The position numbers and the translations under genes were made by a program. Under the pieces are notes generated by a model, which saw only the letters and a list, made by a program, of their open reading frames with translations, had not been told where the DNA came from and made no database searches. Shown piece by piece: positions 7,953-10,633 of a DNA stretch of 10,633 nucleotides. Source of the DNA: Rubrobacteraceae bacterium (GTDB lineage Bacteria > Actinomycetota > Rubrobacteria > Rubrobacterales > Rubrobacteraceae); NCBI GenBank assembly GCA_013698525.1, contig JACCSM010000061.1, forward strand, positions 1 through 10,633. Reading direction: 5' to 3'. The number at the start of each line of letters is the position of its first letter. Within the stretch, counting starts at the first letter, position 1.

Positions 7953-8687
7953 ATGGCGTCTACCCTCTACGGGCGGCGTGTCCTGCTCCGCAACTGCGGA
8001 CGCTTCTTGCATGTCGCAGGAGACTTCGGATCAAACTACTCGACCCACCCTTACCTGTCCTCGGAGATGCTCTACGCAGGGCTTACCAGGGAGCTTTCTC
8101 GCCGTCCGAGGACCTTTGCTGAGAAGATGTCCGGCTACGACTTCTTCGGAGACTTCGACGTGGCTTCCCTGCCGGTGTGGTTCACTCCGGGCATCTTGAT
8201 GAACGGGCGTGCGGGACAGGCCGCCGGGAGAGCGCGTAATCTGCTAGATACGCACCTCTTCAACTCTACGCTGGAGGAGAAGCCTGGCATACAGGACAAC
8301 GACCGCTTGCCGAAGTATGGTTCTATGGAGACGGTGCTACCTGGAAATCTATTCAGCGCCCTAGTGATAGCACCCGGCGAGGATCTCCTGAGAACCTATG
8401 CAGAGGGACAAGTGTTCTGGATGGGCAAGAAGCGCACGATGTTCCAGATAGCGGAGCTTGGAAAAGTCGCGGTGGCGGAGCTTAGAGACGAGCACTGCGT
8501 AACCGAGTACGTGCAGGTTTCTTCGCAGGCCGTGAACACCTTTGAGGCGTACTCGGTGCTGGGAGCTTCTCAGCGGTATCTGGTGGTGTCGGGCGAAGGC
8601 TCCTTCGAGCATCTGAGCTTTTCCTCGCAGGAGTTGCGTTGCGTTCCTGTGCTTTCGATACGAAGCTTTTTGGACGTGCTGGAATGA
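7953..8687 (+). CDS. csc1: Csc1 (Cas5-type subunit, type I-D)
   Basis: This 244-residue protein is the Cas5-family RAMP subunit expected to hold the 5' handle of the crRNA and contact Csc3/Cas10d. ATG 7953 follows the csc2 stop by four bases. Supporting features are an N-terminal strand-rich part with THPYLSSEMLYAGLTREL, an aromatic stretch DYDFFGDF-like at about residues 61-68 (GYDFFGDFD), and the basic loop FWMGKKRTMFQIAELGKVAV near residues 150-170, which resembles the gly-lys-lys-arg loop I associate with Csc1. The length is typical. Its stop overlaps the next start as ATGA. The pairing with csc2 makes the call secure; residue-level RNA contacts are not inferred. Confidence 0.88.
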   Translation: MASTLYGRRVLLRNCGRFLHVAGDFGSNYSTHPYLSSEMLYAGLTRELSRRPRTFAEKMSGYDFFGDFDVASLPVWFTPGILMNGRAGQAAGRARNLLDTHLFNSTLEEKPGIQDNDRLPKYGSMETVLPGNLFSALVIAPGEDLLRTYAEGQVFWMGKKRTMFQIAELGKVAVAELRDEHCVTEYVQVSSQAVNTFEAYSVLGASQRYLVVSGEGSFEHLSFSSQELRCVPVLSIRSFLDVLE

Positions 8688-9190
8688 CTCAGACCAAAGT
8701 CCTCATCCTCCTCGCCTCACGACCGGAGACGGTGGAGGTCGCGGTGGAGAGGCTGCAGCCCGAGACTCTGGGTGTGATCGTCTCGCAGGAGATCCTGGAG
8801 GCTGTGGTGCTGAAGTGCTCGGAGCTCAAGGGTGAGGCGCGCTTCCTCTGCCGTGTGGTTGACTCGCCGATGGAGATCGGTGACTCCTTCTCTCGCTTCG
8901 AGCACCTGCTCTCGGAGCTAGAAGGGATGGGCTACGGGCGCGGGGAGATCCTGCTGGACGTGACGGGCGGGACGACCCCGATGCGCCTCGGGGTGGCTCT
9001 CGCGGCGATGACGCGTGGCGTCGGGATGGTGCACCAGCGGGTGCCGCAGGTCTACGTGGACGGACGGTGGGAGCAGGACGAATCACGCGAGGTCGAGGTC
9101 GCCCCGATGGGGAACCCGCTCGTGGCGACGGGCCTGCTGCGCGAGGTGCCGGAGGCAAGAGCGGAGCATGCACGTCTGAGGGGCTTGTAG
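8684..9190 (+). CDS. CARF-domain protein without effector domain
   Basis: This 168-residue protein starts at ATG 8684, overlapping the csc1 stop by four bases (ATGA). The N-terminal strand TKVLILLASRPETVEVAVERL and the motif D92-V-T-G-G-T-T-P-M100 in LLDVTGGTTPMRLGVALAA are hallmarks of CARF (CRISPR-associated Rossmann fold) domains. The second corresponds to the DxTGGTKxM ligand-binding loop. CARF proteins bind cyclic oligoadenylates or related nucleotides and usually carry an effector (HEPN, nuclease or HTH) after the sensor. Here the chain ends about 45 residues after the last CARF-like strand (VYVDGRWEQ), leaving no room for one. It could be a ring nuclease, a nucleotide sponge, a sensor acting in trans, or a truncated relative of longer CARF proteins. 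CARF assignment is firm, function is not. G+C is visibly higher than in csc1/csc2 (about 72% versus about 60% in lines counted). Confidence 0.85.
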   Translation: MTQTKVLILLASRPETVEVAVERLQPETLGVIVSQEILEAVVLKCSELKGEARFLCRVVDSPMEIGDSFSRFEHLLSELEGMGYGRGEILLDVTGGTTPMRLGVALAAMTRGVGMVHQRVPQVYVDGRWEQDESREVEVAPMGNPLVATGLLREVPEARAEHARLRGL

Positions 9191-9193
9191 GAG

Positions 9194-9644
9194 ATGGCGC
9201 TCGCTGGGTTGGAGGTGCCGGATAGCATCGTGTCGGGGTTGCGAGAGGGGCTGGGTAGTGATCTGGTGGCCGTCGTGCTGTTCGGTTCCAGGGCGCGGGG
9301 AGGAGCGCGAGGGCAGCGACTGGGACTTCCTGGTCGTTGCCCGCAACCTGCCAGAGAGGACGTTGGAACGCGCCTTCCGGCTCAAGAAGTTGCTTCCGCC
9401 TCTCCATCGCGGGGAGGCGAGCCTGCTGGCCAGGACGCCGGAAGAGTTCACGGCAGGTCTGCCGGACCTGTACCTGGATATCGCTCTGGACGGCGTGATC
9501 CTCCATGACACAGATGAGTACATGGCAGAACGCCTTGGGTTCTTGAGGGCTTTGATCCGGCGAAAGGGATTGAGCCGTGAGAAGGATGGGCACGACCTGA
9601 TCTGGCGCTGGGAGCAGCCGCCAGCGTATCGGTTGAGGAGGTAG
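9194..9644 (+). pseudogene. Minimal nucleotidyltransferase (MNT/MntA-like), frame broken in the active site
   Basis: The family transfers nucleotides (AMP in MntA-type proteins) and belongs to the DNA polymerase beta superfamily. The first frame from ATG 9194 reads MALAGLEVPDSIVSGLREGL then VAVVLFGSRARG, containing G31-S32 of the active site. The DWD half of the motif (9318-9326) followed by FLVVARNLPERTLERAF lies in another frame that runs to TAG 9642-9644. The distance between GS and DWD is 28 bases; 30 would give the family pattern GS-x10-DxD, so two bases seem to be missing between 9290 and 9317. Repaired, the protein would be 150 residues. The part after the NTase core (PEEFTAGLPDLYLDIALDGV) is ordinary for the family. 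No HEPN partner is next to it, unlike HepT-MntA pairs. It follows the CARF gene by three bases. Confidence 0.8.
9635..9642 (+). promoter_or_regulatory. Ribosome binding site for the DUF2283-like gene
   Basis: GAGGAGGT lies six bases before ATG 9649 and overlaps the end of the nucleotidyltransferase frame. It is one of the best Shine-Dalgarno sequences in the window, so this gene should be translated even though the frame upstream is broken. Confidence 0.6.
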
Positions 9645-9648
9645 GCCT

Positions 9649-9930
9649 ATGAAGCTGAGATACGACCCCGAATCCGGCGCCCTGTACGTGCGCGTCGAGG
9701 AGGGAGCGATAGAAGAGACCGTACAGCACGCCGATGGTGTCTACCTGGACATCGACGCCGGGGGACGCGTGATCGGCGCTGAGTTCCTTACCCTGAAGGA
9801 GTTGGCCGAGGCTATTACCGCGGAGGGCGGCAGGTGGGAATTGCCCGAGCGTATCGAGAACCCGGACTCCTACGAGGCGTCCCGAGCCGAATCGCTCACC
9901 AGGATGCGGCCAGCCCGTCGTCCGGCCTGA
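9649..9930 (+). CDS. DUF2283-like small protein
   Basis: This 93-residue protein opens MKLRYDPESGALYVRVEEG, continues ETVQHADGVYLDIDAGGRVIG (about residues 24-44) and AEFLTLKELAEAI. That is the pattern of the DUF2283 family: a small beta-meander with 'YD.e.D.lyv....' and '...v.ld.d..G.vvGiEil.a', of unknown function and often found near toxin-antitoxin genes or mobile regions. The last 40 residues are polar and probably disordered. The gene sits five bases after the nucleotidyltransferase stop and nine bases before cas6, in the same frame as cas6. No catalytic residues can be named. It may be a passenger carried in with the nucleotidyltransferase. Confidence 0.75.
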   Translation: MKLRYDPESGALYVRVEEGAIEETVQHADGVYLDIDAGGRVIGAEFLTLKELAEAITAEGGRWELPERIENPDSYEASRAESLTRMRPARRPA

Positions 9931-9939
9931 TCTCGCACC

Positions 9940-10633
9940 GTGGACACTAGCGGCCCGGGCGCCCTAACGCTGCACTGCCACGAGGTGACGGTGCGATTCC
10001 TGGAGAAGGCTATCGTGCCGCCATACGAGGGGTCCATGATCCGGGGCGCCTTCGGCCGCGCTTTCAAGGAGAGCTGCTGCCCGTTTCCGCACGACGGCGC
10101 CGGTTGCCCGCTCGGAGAGAGATGCCCTTACGGCTACGTCTTCGAGACCTCGCCGCCCGAAAACGCGCGGGAGTTTGCGAAGAATCGGGAGATGCCGCGA
10201 CCCTACGTGTTCGAGCCGCCGGAGGGTACGAAGATGGAGTACGCGGCCGGCGAAAAGATGCGCTTCGGCTTCACCGTCGTCGGCCGGGCGGCGGAGTACA
10301 TGCCGTACTTTATCTACGCGTTCTCGAAGATGGGGGAGGAGGGGATCGGACGTCTGAGGGCCCGATACGCGCTGGAGCGGGTGGTGGCAGAGAACCCGCT
10401 CTCAGGGACACAAGAAGAGGTCTTCGACGGCGAGGTGGTGAAGAACAGGAGATCGCCCACATCCTGGGAGGACGCTGCGAGCGCGGCCCGCGGGCTCGAT
10501 GGTGGCCGGGTCAGCCTGGAGTTCCTGACGCCCACGTTCGTGAAGTTCGAGGGGAGAGTATGCGTCGAAGCCCCGCCTTTCGCGGCGCTGGTGCAGAACC
10601 TCTTGATCCGCATACCGATGCTCTCGGCCATCC
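9940..10633 (+). CDS. cas6: Cas6 crRNA-processing endoribonuclease (partial, runs off the right edge)
   Basis: The window shows 231 codons of an open frame starting at GTG 9940, the first possible start after the DUF2283 stop in the same frame; no good Shine-Dalgarno precedes it. Cas6 cuts the repeat RNA to make mature crRNAs. Supporting features are an early strand LTLHCHEVTVRFLEKAIVP, the glycine-rich PYEGSMIRGAFGRAFKESCC, and four cysteines (C46, C47, C56, C62; the last in GERCPYGYVFE). This matches the Cas6 subfamily with 'RGafG.al...C......CplG..CpYg.vFe'. Later VSLEFLTPTFVKFEGRV is the entry to the second RAMP fold. The C-terminal part is outside the window, so the catalytic site and full length cannot be judged. 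In I-D operons cas6 typically follows csc1 and precedes cas4-cas1-cas2; here three accessory genes intervene. Confidence 0.85.
   Translation, partial: MDTSGPGALTLHCHEVTVRFLEKAIVPPYEGSMIRGAFGRAFKESCCPFPHDGAGCPLGERCPYGYVFETSPPENAREFAKNREMPRPYVFEPPEGTKMEYAAGEKMRFGFTVVGRAAEYMPYFIYAFSKMGEEGIGRLRARYALERVVAENPLSGTQEEVFDGEVVKNRRSPTSWEDAASAARGLDGGRVSLEFLTPTFVKFEGRVCVEAPPFAALVQNLLIRIPMLSAI

Noticed and set aside
8826..9593. 255-codon minus-strand open frame rich in Pro, Ser and Arg
   Set aside because: It is antisense to the CARF and nucleotidyltransferase genes; the biased composition is typical of the complement of high-GC coding DNA.
1..10633. CRISPR array
   Set aside because: No regularly spaced direct repeats were seen; the array, if present, should be outside the window.
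1..10633. Insertion sequence or transposase
   Set aside because: No transposase-like protein, DDE motif or terminal inverted repeat was found, despite the patchy gene content.

Overview
The window holds most of a CRISPR-Cas effector operon of subtype I-D (the Csc family), all on the plus strand and still open at the right edge. In order it encodes a Cas3' DEAH-box helicase, a free-standing HD nuclease, a Csc3/Cas10d large subunit whose frame is broken, a separate helical protein placed like a small subunit (Cas11), Csc2 (Cas7), Csc1 (Cas5), a CARF-only protein, a broken minimal nucleotidyltransferase, a DUF2283-like small protein, and the first 231 codons of Cas6. The adaptation genes (cas4, cas1, cas2) and a CRISPR array are not visible and may lie to the right.

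Layout. Bases 1-158 are the tail of a PIN-domain (VapC-like) toxin. Bases 253-573 encode a ribbon-helix-helix antitoxin-like protein with no toxin after it; cas3' starts 18 bases later. From cas3' to cas6 the genes are tightly packed. Neighbours overlap by 1-14 bases or lie within 10 bases of each other, and several have GTG or TTG starts backed by strong Shine-Dalgarno sequences, as expected of one translationally coupled transcript.

How the genes would work together. Cas6 would process crRNA. Csc2 (backbone), Csc1 (5'-handle cap), Csc3/Cas10d (large subunit) and probably the 233-residue protein would form the surveillance complex. Cas3' and the HD protein would unwind and cut the target. 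In well-known I-D systems the HD domain is fused to the front of Cas10d and Cas11d is made from inside cas10d. Here both appear to be separate genes, which makes this a dissected version of I-D. The CARF-nucleotidyltransferase-DUF2283 block between csc1 and cas6 is an unusual accessory insert and is locally richer in G+C.

Two reading frames are interrupted. cas10d needs one extra base near a T5 run at 4567-4571, and the nucleotidyltransferase lacks two bases exactly between the GS and DxD halves of its active-site motif. Either could be a sequencing error or real decay.

Organism. Base composition is roughly 57-73% G+C in the lines I counted, with Gly/Glu/Arg-rich proteins and VapBC-like and DUF2283-type small genes. 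This suggests a high-GC bacterium, possibly an actinobacterium of the Rubrobacter/Thermoleophilia kind, but I cannot prove it from the sequence.
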